From Phytobacter massiliensis JC163 (GTDB lineage Bacteria > Pseudomonadota > Gammaproteobacteria > Enterobacterales > Enterobacteriaceae), in contig NZ_HE578946.1 of the NCBI RefSeq assembly GCF_000321045.1, positions 679,693-743,692 of the forward strand: 64,000 nucleotides of DNA, given 5' to 3'. The translations under genes and the position numbers were made by a program. The notes below the pieces were generated by a model, which had not been told where the DNA came from, did no database searches, and worked only from the letters and a program-made list of their open reading frames with translations. Each line of letters opens with the position of its first letter. Position 1 is the first letter of the stretch. Positions 27,373 through 36,621 of the stretch are shown here, one piece after another.

Positions 27373-28217
27373 ATGCAAAACTGGGATAAGTCACATACAC
27401 AAGAACTGAACAAATGGTTTAACATCGAAACGTATAAAAAATTCGAAAATCTATCACTGCACCTGCTCTACCATGAACTTTCGGCCAGAACCTATTTTTT
27501 TAAAACGCCCCTTATAGGCAATGAAGAACTCTTTGTCACGATCAACCGCAAAAAAATCTATAATGGCGATCCTTTTCTGGTCCCACCTGGGCGGTTGGGA
27601 GATTTGGATCCGTTCTATCGGCTCTTTCAGCCACCTCACTTAGTATTGCCAACAGTAGATCGAGTCGCACAATTGAGTATTGTGCTAATGCAGCGTGGGA
27701 TCTTTACATGGCAGGGATATAATCAATATGGATTAAACGAATATTTTGAAGACACGCCTATCGGTGATGCGGTTCCAGATTTTTTTGACCGGACGGTCAT
27801 GTTTGAAGTGGATCTAGCCAGTGGTACAGATGAAGAGATAGCCGAATCACTAAAATCAGTGTTACCGCAATGGCGTAAAGTAAGACACATGCCCTCTGAC
27901 CCTTTGGAGTCTATCCGGTTCGGGTATGGAACAATAAAAAAATTATAAATAACAGGATTATTCCGATGCTTGATATTCTTGTCTGGGCACAGGAACAGGA
28001 CGTTCGTGTCTCAGAACGCTGGCTGTCCCGGTTGCTTTACTCGATTGATGACGAAGAGGTACGCTATGATAATCAGATAAAAGATACTGATCGGCCTCTG
28101 GCAATGAAAGCGATGACAATCGATTTCATTAGGCAATTTCATCTTTTTATAAATAAAAACAGTCATCTAAAGGATATGAAGGTATCTGATGTCATTACAC
28201 TGGCTGCACGTGACTAA
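27373..28217 (+). pseudogene. DUF6387-like island protein, frameshifted
   Basis: The first frame (from ATG 27373 with GGAG nearby) gives LSLHLLYHELSARTYFF and ends FGYGTIKKL. The second frame begins IINNRIIPMLDILVW and ends NKNSHLKDMKVSDVITLAARD. Adding one base to the run of seven A at 27936-27942 joins them into about 281 residues, the length and pattern of proteins annotated DUF6387 on enterobacterial islands (my recollection of that family). Their function is unknown. The neighbour is an AlpA-type regulator, as is common for such islands. Confidence 0.6.
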
Positions 28218-28383
28218 AGCAAAACTGTCATTGATGCCATAAAAGGGGAATTTCGGCGCAACGAAATTCCCTGAAATTGATAGCTCACGTAACCCCCTCA
28301 GAATACATCTCCGAAGTTCACTGCTTTTTATTTCCGTTCTCCTGTACTGTTATTCTCACAGACACCACATTGAGGATAATAAA

Positions 28384-28590
28384 ATGAATAATAAAAATAT
28401 ACGCCTGCTCCGACTTCCTGAAGTTATGAATAAAACCGGCTATGGCAAAGCATGGATTTATCGTCTGATCAACGAAGGTTTATTTCCACAACCAGTAAAG
28501 ATTGGCGTTCGTGCAATTGCTTTTATCGAAAGTGAAATCGACGAATGGATAGTGTCTGCTATTGAGCGTTCACGTAAAAATGCAGCCTGA
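28384..28590 (+). CDS. AlpA-family excision regulator
   Basis: The 68-residue protein is an AlpA-type MerR-like helix-turn-helix: LLRLPEVMNKTGYGKAWIYRLINEG, then FPQPVKIG and a final IDEWI. AlpA proteins of P4-like elements switch on the integrase and so allow excision. A GAGGATAATAAA ribosome site is present. The cognate integrase would be the P4-type enzyme at 61024, 33 kb away. Confidence 0.85.
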   Translation: MNNKNIRLLRLPEVMNKTGYGKAWIYRLINEGLFPQPVKIGVRAIAFIESEIDEWIVSAIERSRKNAA

Positions 28591-28601
28591 TTACGGAGTT
28601 A

Positions 28602-28682
28602 ATGATGAGTATATTAAATCCAGTGTGTAAAAATAAATGGCGCTATTCAGCAATGAGCAGAGGCCCACCTGATATGTCGTAA
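28602..28682 (+). CDS. Possible 26-residue small protein
   Basis: A short ORF starts 11 bases after AlpA with a GGAG ribosome site and encodes MMSILNPVCKNKWRYSAMSR followed by GPPDMS. Spacing and ribosome site suggest coupling to alpA. Small size makes the call weak. Confidence 0.3.
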   Translation: MMSILNPVCKNKWRYSAMSRGPPDMS

Positions 28683-28793
28683 GTAGCATTAGGTCAGGAT
28701 TTAGTATTAAGAAGTAATAAAAATAGTCATTGGTGAATGTTATTATGACAGTTTGCCGTGACACTATATATTAATAAGTTCAGGAGATTTAAA

Positions 28794-29069
28794 ATGAATA
28801 ATTCAATCATAGTGCCAGAAGATAAAGATTTTGTATGTGCATTTGTGACTTCACCAGATAGCTTGTATGAGGCTATTGAATCATATCATAATTACGTACA
28901 TTCGGTCGAAGAGATAGAGTTTGAGCACGTCCTTCTTTATTTATTGTGTTCTATACTGGTTGAGGGTGGAGCAGATATTACCATTAATGAAGAGTTAAGA
29001 ATGTGTATTGAGCACATTGTCAATGAAAAGAATAGTATCAATAATAATAATGCCGATAAAAAGATGTAA
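28794..29069 (+). CDS. Hypothetical acidic protein
   Basis: From ATG 28794 (CAGGAG 9 bases before) the product has 91 residues with a central helical region (LYEAIESYHNYVHSVEEIEF) and a conspicuous AT-rich, Asn-rich end. No family recognised. It lies alone after alpA. The longer frame starting 36 bases earlier lacks a ribosome site. Confidence 0.45.
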   Translation: MNNSIIVPEDKDFVCAFVTSPDSLYEAIESYHNYVHSVEEIEFEHVLLYLLCSILVEGGADITINEELRMCIEHIVNEKNSINNNNADKKM

Positions 29070-29196
29070 GGTCTTTAGTAAATTGTCATGGGTACAGACA
29101 ACACAAGTCTGTACCCTCTTATTTTAATTCAACTGGTACTGATATATAGGAATTATGTGCTTTTGGTAGTGACCATCTGATTTTTCTATAGCAAAA

Positions 29197-29547
29197 CTAC
29201 AGGGGTGATAATTCTTGGGATTTTATATCCTTCTCTTTTTTATTTTTTATAAAACTGAAAAATACAGGATTTAAACGGTACCGGTATTTAAATTTAGTGG
29301 GAATAATGATATTTGTGTCAATCATTTTATCGATGGCCTGATAAAATCTGGTGGGTGTAATATGTATCCCTTCCTGCTGAGAAATGGACGTAGCACGATG
29401 AAAACTTAGGTAAATAATGCTCTTATCTGGCGTATACGACGCGATTAATGTTAGCAACCAGAATACATTGTGAATAGTATTGTTAAGATTATGATTTTCA
29501 ACTGATGATTGATTATTTTGAAAGTAAGTGGAGACTCTTTTTTGCAT
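29197..29547 (-). CDS. Winged-helix protein related to the RepL-like neighbour
   Basis: The 116-residue protein has an unstructured N terminus, a helix (HNVFWLLTLIASYTPDKS), a recognition-like segment (GIHITPTRFYQAIDKMIDTNI) and a beta wing with YRYRLNPVFFSF. That wing resembles the end of RepL-type initiators (YRLNP...F). With the 187-residue protein next to it (65 bases upstream on the same strand), it may form a two-protein replication or copy-control unit. Inference; no direct match. Confidence 0.5.
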   Translation of the reverse strand: MQKRVSTYFQNNQSSVENHNLNNTIHNVFWLLTLIASYTPDKSIIYLSFHRATSISQQEGIHITPTRFYQAIDKMIDTNIIIPTKFKYRYRLNPVFFSFIKNKKEKDIKSQELSPL

Positions 29548-29611
29548 AAAAATATCCTTATTTTGTTAAAGTTATCACTCGCGTGGAGAAAATTACCACG
29601 CTGTAATGTTT

Positions 29612-30175
29612 TTAAAATGGAATGCCGTCTGCAGGATATCGTCTTCTGGAGTTTTTAACCGACTTTGTTTTACTTCCTGCACGATAAAAGTTAAACGAAT
29701 TGGCAAAATCTTCTGTCTCCAGTCTGGATTTTTTGAATTTATCCATCAGATCTTCATTGAAGCGACGAGGAATCCCTTTAACACACAAATTAGAATTCAG
29801 GTATACCTGATTATCTATGGTGTCACGAATAAGTATTTTTCTCCCAAATAACTCTTTGAATGCACGTGAAACATTTGATTTATTCAGTCCAAGCTCTCTG
29901 GCAGTACGAGACTGTGAAAAATCAGGAATAATATTTCCATAATCAATGGCTGAGAAGAGATAAAGAACAATTCTAAATGCTGTGGGCGTCAAATCCATTT
30001 TGGCGAGAGTCGCTATATTACCTTTAAAGATCATTGAGAAATCGTCCCTGAAGGACGTCTTTTTATAGCTACTTGCATTAATTTTTATTTCTTCCAGATC
30101 TTCGGGCATAACCTCCAATGCTTCTGCAATAATGGACTTTTGTTCATTAGTTAATACAACGCTTGTGATTGACAT
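29612..30175 (-). CDS. RepL-like replication/wHTH protein
   Basis: The 187-residue protein contains a winged helix like that of the plasmid RepL family: LTPTAFRIVLYLFSAIDYGNI, then SRTARELGLNKSNVSRAFKEL (helix-turn-helix), then VYLNSNLCVKGI. It starts at MSITSVVLTNEQ with an AGGAGCC site. RepL initiates replication of small Gram-positive plasmids; distant homologues occur in proteobacterial mobilizable elements. Here it sits near a repeat-rich, gene-free region that could be its origin and 3 kb from mobilization genes. Confidence 0.55.
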   Translation of the reverse strand: MSITSVVLTNEQKSIIAEALEVMPEDLEEIKINASSYKKTSFRDDFSMIFKGNIATLAKMDLTPTAFRIVLYLFSAIDYGNIIPDFSQSRTARELGLNKSNVSRAFKELFGRKILIRDTIDNQVYLNSNLCVKGIPRRFNEDLMDKFKKSRLETEDFANSFNFYRAGSKTKSVKNSRRRYPADGIPF

Positions 30176-31165
30176 GATGGCTCCTTTTTATTGTTGTAAT
30201 TACAGATATGACATATTTAATTTATTTGTCAACTGGGGTGGTGATATTATTCTAATTATATTTGTTTTTCAATTTCGTATTAGTTTTTTAGTGGGAAATA
30301 ATGGGTTGTCAAATTTAGAACAAGGGGTGCTAAATTTCACCATCACCTGTTATGTAATTAATAATTTTTGGTGCTGAAAATAATAACCGCAAGGATCATA
30401 TAATTATTTGATTTTATTGGTTAATTTCCAATTGTGTTCTGCAAGATAAAAGAGTGATAAAGAAATAAGAAACCACAGTTTTGCATTAGATCGATACTCA
30501 AGGCCTTGGTGTACCTGATGAAAAAACTTTTATTCTTGTTTTTCTTACATAATATCATTTATTAAGTGAAGCCTACGCAACTGTGTGTTGCGCCATTGGG
30601 CTTCAGAACATTACTACAGTGTTTTCTGTAAGTATAAATACGCTTCGCGCAGAAGTTCATAAAAATGGGTTTAGCTGTCAGCACAAATACGCTTCGCGCA
30701 AAAAAAAACAGGAGGCTGAGTTGGTCGGGAAAGCGAACACAGATACATGGTTTACCCGTTTGCTGACTACGGCTCACGCCGGGACCCTTCGGAAAAATCC
30801 TTTCTACTTCAGCGAATGAGTGCTGTGGGCACTCAGCGGCGCTGCCAAGGAAACAAAATTACGGCTTTTCAATTGTTCGGTAAAAATAATTAACATTTAT
30901 CGGTAGTAGGGGCGTAAGCAAGTGCGTAGCACGCTCTCAAAAAATATTCCTGTGGGTTTCTTATCTGCAATAGGGAAATAACTCAGATGGTTGAAATATG
31001 AAATAGCATTACAATCAGGAAGACACAAAATTATCATAGTAAAATCTATTGTTATTTATGAAAGAAGAAAAACATGTATTAATAGTGAAATATTTTTATT
31101 TTACTATTGATTTTAACTTTTAAGATGATAGTACTTAATTATAAAAACAAAAAATGGAGGAAGTT
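30176..31165. other. Repeat-rich, gene-free region, candidate vegetative origin
   Basis: No convincing gene. It contains nested hairpins at 30568-30604 (GAAGCC / GGCTTC around CGCAAC / GTTGCG) and a 16-bp direct repeat AAATACGCTTCGCGCA at 30636-30651 and 30685-30700, 49 bases apart. AT-rich stretches flank it. Its position next to a RepL-like gene and upstream of mobilization genes suggests an origin of an integrated plasmid. That is inference. Confidence 0.4.
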
Positions 31166-31591
31166 ATGAGTACTATTAATGTATTATCTCAGGAGGAAAA
31201 ATTTATACATGTTGTTGATAAATTTATAACCCATAATCACAGCAGCGTTAATAACAACGCCTTTTATAAAAAACTTTATGTTCTCTTCGCTGGGTATCAT
31301 CTGAAGTATTTCTATTCACGGGCGCAGTACCGCAATTCATGTTATCACGTCGATAATATTATGCAGATGTTTACAGGAGTCGTTTCGACCCTGAACACAA
31401 CGTTGCTCAGGAAGCTTGCAAATAGCGACACGTTGCTGCATTGCCTGAATTCTCTTGTGAATTATATTTCAGGCAATCTGGACGAAGCAGAGCATATTTA
31501 TGCTGATTTACTGGCCCAGTATGAAAAAAAACGCATTACAGGCTCTCTGGCTTATACTCCACCAGGCTTAGTGGTCAGGAAAAGACTGTGA
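31166..31591 (+). CDS. Hypothetical helical protein with RKRL tail
   Basis: From ATG 31166 (GGAGG within 12 bases, so the upstream ATG is not needed) the 141-residue product is helical and rich in Tyr and Asn, with no signal or membrane segment and no recognised domain. Its last residues, VVRKRL, repeat the VRKRL end of the ankyrin protein at 34841 and resemble KRRL of the one at 55035, which may be a shared tail. Function unknown. Confidence 0.5.
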   Translation: MSTINVLSQEEKFIHVVDKFITHNHSSVNNNAFYKKLYVLFAGYHLKYFYSRAQYRNSCYHVDNIMQMFTGVVSTLNTTLLRKLANSDTLLHCLNSLVNYISGNLDEAEHIYADLLAQYEKKRITGSLAYTPPGLVVRKRL

Positions 31592-31727
31592 CAGCGACAG
31601 CGGCGTGGATAGGACATGGGATACTGGAGATAAATGGAGCAGGCGTATCCGGCAGGACACCAGATGCAATAGAAAAGTAGGGCCACCCATTCGGTGTCCC
31701 ACCTGTCGCGATGGCTTTATAGTGGCT

Positions 31728-32048
31728 TTACTTATCAACGACCTGCCAGCCATCTTCCGTTTTGACAAGGGTTACAGCAGCAGTACGCTTTTCGTTATCG
31801 ACAAGAGCCGTCACATTGCATTTATAGCTTTTATCAGATACTTCTACGCAGTCATGCTTTTTGACTGATTTTAATTCGCGCAGTGCGTCTTTTGGAACAT
31901 CCTTGCCTGCTATAGATTTCACGAAAGTATTCGTCTGTTCCACGACCTTATTCATGGCCGTGTAAATATCCTGTTCGGAGGGTTCACTGTTACAGCCACT
32001 CAGCAACGATGCTGCGGTAATGAGTGTGATAACGGCATAAGTTTTCAT
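31728..32048 (-). CDS. Hypothetical lipoprotein
   Basis: The 106-residue protein has a lipoprotein signal peptide with lipobox LLSGC (Cys19), then a mixed alpha/beta domain ending EDGWQVVDK. Two further Cys (KHDC, YKCNV) may pair. It is probably periplasmic-facing. It lies 26 bases from the next lipoprotein gene and likely shares its transcript. Confidence 0.65.
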   Translation of the reverse strand: MKTYAVITLITAASLLSGCNSEPSEQDIYTAMNKVVEQTNTFVKSIAGKDVPKDALRELKSVKKHDCVEVSDKSYKCNVTALVDNEKRTAAVTLVKTEDGWQVVDK

Positions 32049-32074
32049 AAATAGATCCCTGACTGTAAGGTGAG

Positions 32075-32461
32075 TTATTGAATCAGCCCCGTATTCATCC
32101 TGCTTTTATTTTCAGAGAACGACCACTTGCTGACCGTTTCTCCTTTAAATTCGATTTCCAGCGTTTTGGCCTGCGTCTGTGAGCCCCCTGTCAGCAGCCC
32201 AACAATGGGAATGAATGTGGTGGCATCAAACTGATTGTTATCCATTGAATAAGTCCATTCTTCATTGCCACTGTCCAGTGTAGTTCGGGTGTCCGGTTCA
32301 CCTAAGCGGGTAATAATTTCAGATTTCGTTGTTTTGTTTTTAATGATTTTTGATTGCAGACTTTTCGATGTTTCATTTTTAAGAGTCTGGTTGCCTGAGG
32401 TTGAACAGCCAGAAATAAGGAAGGTGGAAATAAAAAATGCTGTAACAATGAATCTGTTCAT
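32075..32461 (-). CDS. BamE/SmpA-like lipoprotein
   Basis: From MNRFIVTAFF (GAGAA site) the product has 128 residues with a lipobox LISGC and the SmpA/OmlA pattern: TKSEIITRLGEPDTRTTLD, then WTYS, then IEFKGETVSKWSFSE. BamE-like proteins assist outer-membrane assembly; small plasmid versions are common and their function is unclear. It is upstream of the other lipoprotein on the same strand. Confidence 0.68.
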   Translation of the reverse strand: MNRFIVTAFFISTFLISGCSTSGNQTLKNETSKSLQSKIIKNKTTKSEIITRLGEPDTRTTLDSGNEEWTYSMDNNQFDATTFIPIVGLLTGGSQTQAKTLEIEFKGETVSKWSFSENKSRMNTGLIQ

Positions 32462-32510
32462 AAGTTCTCGCATATTGATTTTTTATATTTGCTGTGGTGT
32501 GAGATTAATA

Positions 32511-32786
32511 TCACCGTATAAATACAACTCTGTCTGCATATGTCTTTTTAATTATGCAGATAAGAATAATAACGCTGGCAAAAAACGTAATGACTGAGAC
32601 AGGAGTACTGCCGGTCAATGAAAATACTAACCAGGCGAGAGCTAATGCCACGAATTGAAAAAGGAATGCCACACTGAGCGGACTTTCACCATAGGCCACT
32701 TTTGCATGGCAACCTTTGCAAATCCGCACGCCGTGCGGGCTTTGTGTAAAGCAGAAGGGGCAGCTAATCGTTTTATTATCCATCAT
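32511..32786 (-). CDS. Zinc-ribbon membrane protein
   Basis: The 91-residue protein has a CxxC-(x)n-CxxC zinc ribbon (CPFCFTQ and CKGCHAK) at residues 9-29, then two hydrophobic segments. Such proteins are often found with plasmid lipoproteins. GGAGTC precedes the ATG pair. Function unknown. Confidence 0.62.
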   Translation of the reverse strand: MMDNKTISCPFCFTQSPHGVRICKGCHAKVAYGESPLSVAFLFQFVALALAWLVFSLTGSTPVSVITFFASVIILICIIKKTYADRVVFIR

Positions 32787-32970
32787 GACTCCGTGGCCTA
32801 ATTTAAGGTGATGTATTTTTGAACATTTTCGATGAATGATCAGCTTTAGTAAAATTGCTTGTACCGATCGATGGATCTCAGTTGATAGGCTGTGACTATT
32901 ATAACTATTTTATCGATCTATATAAACGATCAATAATTTGTTGACTTTAACCAAATCATGGATTTTTTAC

Positions 32971-34236
32971 TTATGGTGCATGATAGGAATTATTTTTAAC
33001 TGATTGTTCTTTAATGGGATTTTTTGTAATGGAATGACAGGGGGTCAGAAGATGCAGATGCAGGATTTGGTGGAAAGGATGTGCAGTGGCATGTAACAGA
33101 GACATGCCCCTGCGCCTGAGAAGCGCCACAATATGGCCGAGCAATCCAAGCCACGAATACAGACGACGCTGGCGGGGTATCTGACGAGCTGTATTATGCA
33201 GTTTGCTCCTGAGTTGAATGACACTCACTGTTTCCTGTTGTCTTTCCTGACGCATTTTTTCTTCAAGCTGAAGGATTTTCTCCAGAATCGTTTCCCGGTT
33301 TGCAGCCTGTTCTTCAGACTCGCATGATGGCACTGGCACTGGCACTGGCACTGGCACTGGCACTGGCACTGGCACTGGCACTGGCACTGGCACTGGCACT
33401 GACGCAGTTTTAGGTTTTGTTGGCTGCCGTGCTTCTTTCAGTAAAATCAGATGTTCCGGCGTAAAATCAACCAGTGCTTGCAGGGAAGACCAGCCATATT
33501 TTTTACCCAATTGAGAGGCTTTAAAGGCTATGCCCTGGTACTGAAATGAAAAACCATTCATTTTACCCGTTGTGGCGATATTGGGTTTGCAGCTCACGCC
33601 TTCCTGTCCCAGTAAACGGACAAATGTTAGTAAATCGGGGCGGCGGGTTAATGCATTGTCGATCAGGGCCTGCAACTGTGACTTAGGGCAGGGAGCTGCT
33701 GTTCGTTCTGCCATCATCAGCTCATTGCGTGAGGGTTTTCTTTTAGCCTGAGGGCGACTACTGGTTGCAGGTGTTGTTTCAGTGAGTCCGTGTATTCGCT
33801 CCAGTTCGCTGATAATTCGGGTGCTGACGAGATTTTCATTTTTCCCCAGGTACAGCTTTCCACCGACCATGTTAATGCGACTTGCAATGATATGGATATG
33901 CTGCCCGTCGGCATCGTCGTGAAGGATATAACAGCGAAGATGTGTGTCAGTGAATCCCATCCGGGTCATATAATCGTCAGCGAATGCCGCCCACTGTCTG
34001 GTTGACAGACTCTCACCCTTTGGCAGGCGAAGCGAATTATGCCATACAGGTTTGGCGACATCGGGGCGCAGCAGCTGGGTGCTTTTAAATTCACTTATAA
34101 GCTCAGTAGCAGTGCTGCTCGTCATGTTGCCACCGATAACATAAGGCGTGATTTTGTGGTGAGACCCTGACTTCAGGCTATAGAGAACCACACCTGTGAA
34201 TTGTTTACCCCTTTTTATTTTCTGCATGCCTTTCAT
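32971..34236 (-). CDS. mobA: MobA/MOBP-type relaxase
   Basis: The 421-residue protein has an N-terminal relaxase domain: candidate catalytic Tyr in TGVVLYSLK, the metal-binding HIHIIASRIN (HxH, about residue 130) and an upstream conserved DTHLRCYILHDD. It should nick oriT and remain bound to the 5' end for transfer. A (VP) repeat of about 12 units from residue about 280 links to a coiled-coil segment (LEEKMRQERQQE). The C-terminal part is unlike known relaxases. It overlaps MobC by four bases (ATGA), so translation is coupled. Transfer would need a helper conjugation system, as none is in the window. Confidence 0.82.
   Translation of the reverse strand: MKGMQKIKRGKQFTGVVLYSLKSGSHHKITPYVIGGNMTSSTATELISEFKSTQLLRPDVAKPVWHNSLRLPKGESLSTRQWAAFADDYMTRMGFTDTHLRCYILHDDADGQHIHIIASRINMVGGKLYLGKNENLVSTRIISELERIHGLTETTPATSSRPQAKRKPSRNELMMAERTAAPCPKSQLQALIDNALTRRPDLLTFVRLLGQEGVSCKPNIATTGKMNGFSFQYQGIAFKASQLGKKYGWSSLQALVDFTPEHLILLKEARQPTKPKTASVPVPVPVPVPVPVPVPVPVPVPVPSCESEEQAANRETILEKILQLEEKMRQERQQETVSVIQLRSKLHNTARQIPRQRRLYSWLGLLGHIVALLRRRGMSLLHATAHPFHQILHLHLLTPCHSITKNPIKEQSVKNNSYHAP
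33329..33400. repeat. Hexanucleotide tandem repeat, 12 units, inside the relaxase gene
   Basis: GGCACT occurs 12 times with no interruption (72 bases), encoding a Val-Pro repeat on the minus strand. Copy-number change would not break frame, so length variation between strains is expected. Confidence 0.9.
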
Positions 34237-34640
34237 CGGTCTGACTCCAGAAAGGTTGTAGGAATAAGGTGATCTCTGAGAGTTTTGATTTGTCTACGTA
34301 GGGCAAAGAGTTCTGTACGGGTCAGTTCGCTGTCAGGGCTTTTGCTGTCGAGATGACTCAGCAGATGGTTTAAATCCTGTGAAAGGCTGCCAAGTTTAAT
34401 CCATGCTTCACGATTAATTTCTGGCAGAACCGGCGGGAGTTTATTCAGGGAAGCCATCCTGAGCCATTCTCCTTTTTTAAACTGACCTCTTTTACTGTCG
34501 AGAATAATTAACTCTTCTTCATTTAATCTGACACTGATGCAGTGATGTCGTATTTCATTCTCAGGAAGTTTGTCAGTATGAAATTTACCGCGTTTTGATA
34601 CTCTGGTTATATCATCATCATTACTCATGTCACTGTTCAT
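34233..34640 (-). CDS. mobC: MobC-like accessory relaxosome protein
   Basis: The 135-residue protein carries the MobC pattern: ISVRLNEEELIILDSKR near residue 37, then KKGEWLRMA and NREAWIKLGSLSQDLN, then a helix. MobC bends DNA at oriT to help the relaxase. It lies directly before and overlaps the relaxase gene. Confidence 0.72.
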   Translation of the reverse strand: MNSDMSNDDDITRVSKRGKFHTDKLPENEIRHHCISVRLNEEELIILDSKRGQFKKGEWLRMASLNKLPPVLPEINREAWIKLGSLSQDLNHLLSHLDSKSPDSELTRTELFALRRQIKTLRDHLIPTTFLESDR

Positions 34641-34840
34641 AGTTATCCTTTTTTACATGTTTATTACTACAGATAACCGATGCAGTGAATAAGTCAAGCC
34701 GTTACGGGGTAAATAATACAATTGGTTGGGTTTAAAAAGTTATACCATTTGACAAATAGTATACCTAAGAGGATATATCAGATTAATGATCATGAAATAA
34801 AACCTTTCAGGCTAAGAAAAGGGTTGTTTACTTCAGCGCT
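34641..34840. other. Candidate oriT region with inverted repeat
   Basis: The 200-bp gap before MobC is where oriT would be expected. It contains an inverted repeat TATACCATTTG / CAAATAGTATA at 34741-34763 with one mismatch, the sort of site bound by MobC or a relaxase. No coding sequence is seen. Nic site not located. Confidence 0.4.
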
Positions 34841-35791
34841 TTAGAGTCTTTTTCGCACAGGTGCACGGGGGAGTTCTGGCTTCATTTCTTTTAACAGGTC
34901 TTTTTTCTCTCTTCCTGCGATATAAGAAAAAATCTTATCGGAGTCGGAACGCTGTCTGAGTATATCGTCGTCCATTCTGATACCATTTCGAATAAACCAT
35001 TTCACTCTCTCTATGCCGGTGTAGATACCAATATGCTCATTGTGACAATTATAAAACTGAGTGTGCTTGATTTCGATATGTTGTTTGAGTTTGTTAAAGA
35101 TTGATTTCATGTCTTTAACATATAGTTCAACTGTACAATGCTCTGCAAGCAGGAAATTAACACCATTATGTTTAAGTAATTTAATAAGATCTGAAGAGTT
35201 ATAGTTGATATGCCTGATTAAAACAGGTGTGCTATCGATTTTTTCTATATGCCGGATAAGAGCACTGACGTTGGATCGGTAATGCCAGTTTCCATTGTTC
35301 ATAGACAAATCGAGTACTGATTTACCATTATGGTCAGTATGATTAATATTGCAGCCTTTTTTTATCCAGTAGTCAAAACTATCTGTGGAATAGAGGTTGT
35401 AGAGTACAGTCTGGCCTTCATTATCAATACTGTGGATATCAGCACCTGCATTAATAAGAATTTCTGCACATTTTATATTATAGCGTTGTTGGTGGAGGCA
35501 AGATTGGCCTTGATTATTCTTGTGCTGAATATGAATGCCTGAATGGATTAATAATTCCAGAACGGTTGGGTTAGTGTTACAAAACAGTGCGTTATTGCCA
35601 CAATTGTCTATATGGTTTAGTTCTATGCCTGCTTCAATCAGTGCTTTGGCGGCGTCTAATTGGTCGCAATAGAAATGGGCATTTCTACCACAATAATCAA
35701 AAGCATTAATATTTATTCCTGAATTTATGCAATTCATAACTTCCTCTCTTGTCTCACTTTGGATTAATATATTTATAATTTGATTGGTCAT
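34841..35791 (-). CDS. Ankyrin repeat protein, NALF-type (copy 2)
   Basis: The 316-residue protein has about five ankyrin-like repeats of 30 residues (FDYCGRNAHFYCDQ, NCGNNALFCNTN, NNQGQSCLHQQR, NEGQTVLYN, DHNGKSVLDLS), then a helical region containing VKWFIRNGIRMDD, and a basic end PVRKRL. The repeat, KWFIRN and tail motifs all recur in the homologues at 26050 and 55035. It lies upstream of the mobilization genes on the same strand, about 200 bases from mobC. Confidence 0.75.
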   Translation of the reverse strand: MTNQIINILIQSETREEVMNCINSGININAFDYCGRNAHFYCDQLDAAKALIEAGIELNHIDNCGNNALFCNTNPTVLELLIHSGIHIQHKNNQGQSCLHQQRYNIKCAEILINAGADIHSIDNEGQTVLYNLYSTDSFDYWIKKGCNINHTDHNGKSVLDLSMNNGNWHYRSNVSALIRHIEKIDSTPVLIRHINYNSSDLIKLLKHNGVNFLLAEHCTVELYVKDMKSIFNKLKQHIEIKHTQFYNCHNEHIGIYTGIERVKWFIRNGIRMDDDILRQRSDSDKIFSYIAGREKKDLLKEMKPELPRAPVRKRL

Positions 35792-35805
35792 GGCGCTCTC
35801 CTTTT

Positions 35806-36246
35806 TTAAGCTACGAATTTGTTATAAATTTCATTGTTAGCACTATACTCTTTGATTTTTACGATATCGTCATAGATCCGTGAGAAAGAAAACCATGAGA
35901 TCTCCATAAATTCTCTCTTCTTATTTTGATAAATGATATTGCACCCGCGAAACTGGAATGCATTGTTGAAGGTGTCATGGTTTGATTTTTTGAGAAAATG
36001 TACAAATGATTTAATTGTCTCTTTTTTGCTTACGTTGTAAGAGAGAAATGTATGAATTGAAAAGAGGGTTAAGATATTCCTCTCAGTAATCATATGTCTG
36101 GAGAAGTAACAAAAGTAAAAATCCTGCTCCTCACTTACTGGTTTTCCGAATACAGAAAATTGTGGGTTATATAATCTATAGGGATCTGTGTTCTTTTTAG
36201 TTTTGGCAAGATAGTTTGTCAGCGTTGGGTAATTTTGTTTTTTCAT
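35806..36246 (-). CDS. Hypothetical protein upstream of ankyrin copy 2
   Basis: The 146-residue protein is Phe- and Tyr-rich, AT-biased and has no recognised family. Motifs: NYPTLTNYLAK at the start and FYFCYFSRHM. It starts with GGAGAATAAAA upstream and ends 14 bases before the ankyrin gene, so the two are likely co-transcribed. It may be a partner of the ankyrin protein. The first and third ankyrin copies have no such neighbour. Confidence 0.5.
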   Translation of the reverse strand: MKKQNYPTLTNYLAKTKKNTDPYRLYNPQFSVFGKPVSEEQDFYFCYFSRHMITERNILTLFSIHTFLSYNVSKKETIKSFVHFLKKSNHDTFNNAFQFRGCNIIYQNKKREFMEISWFSFSRIYDDIVKIKEYSANNEIYNKFVA

Positions 36247-36621
36247 TTTTTATTCTCCTTTATTATTTTGGTGAAATGAATATATATTATTAAATAAATA
36301 CAAATCAAATTTATTTTTTAATAACGAAAAAAAGAAAACGTTTTCCTTAATATAAAAATAATTTAACTGGATGTTTTTGATGTAAAATATACGCGCTTAG
36401 CAAAAAGTGCTATTTATAAACTAAATACATTATCGATTGTTGTTTTGTGATTGTAAGGTGATGGGGGTTATTTAGTGCATTATTTATTAGGGGGCTTGAT
36501 TCGCTATCGATGATTGTTTTGTATGGTAAAAACGGTTGGTGGCTATCAGGTTTGAAATAAAGGTTTTAATGGGAAGAAATATTTCGTCTTTTCCCCATTT
36601 TGAAGGCTGTTCAAAACGTTT
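36247..36621. other. AT-rich stretch without genes
   Basis: Very AT-rich, low-complexity DNA upstream of the hypothetical gene. It may contain a promoter; none is compelling. Confidence 0.4.

Noticed and set aside
30583..30819. 78-codon frame in the repeat-rich region
   Set aside because: It runs through the hairpins and direct repeats and has no ribosome site; the repeats fit an origin-like role better than coding.
33329..33400. Short-period repeat that could be taken for a CRISPR or other array
   Set aside because: The unit is six bases, without spacers, and lies inside the relaxase reading frame as a Val-Pro stretch. No CRISPR array or cas gene was seen anywhere in the window.
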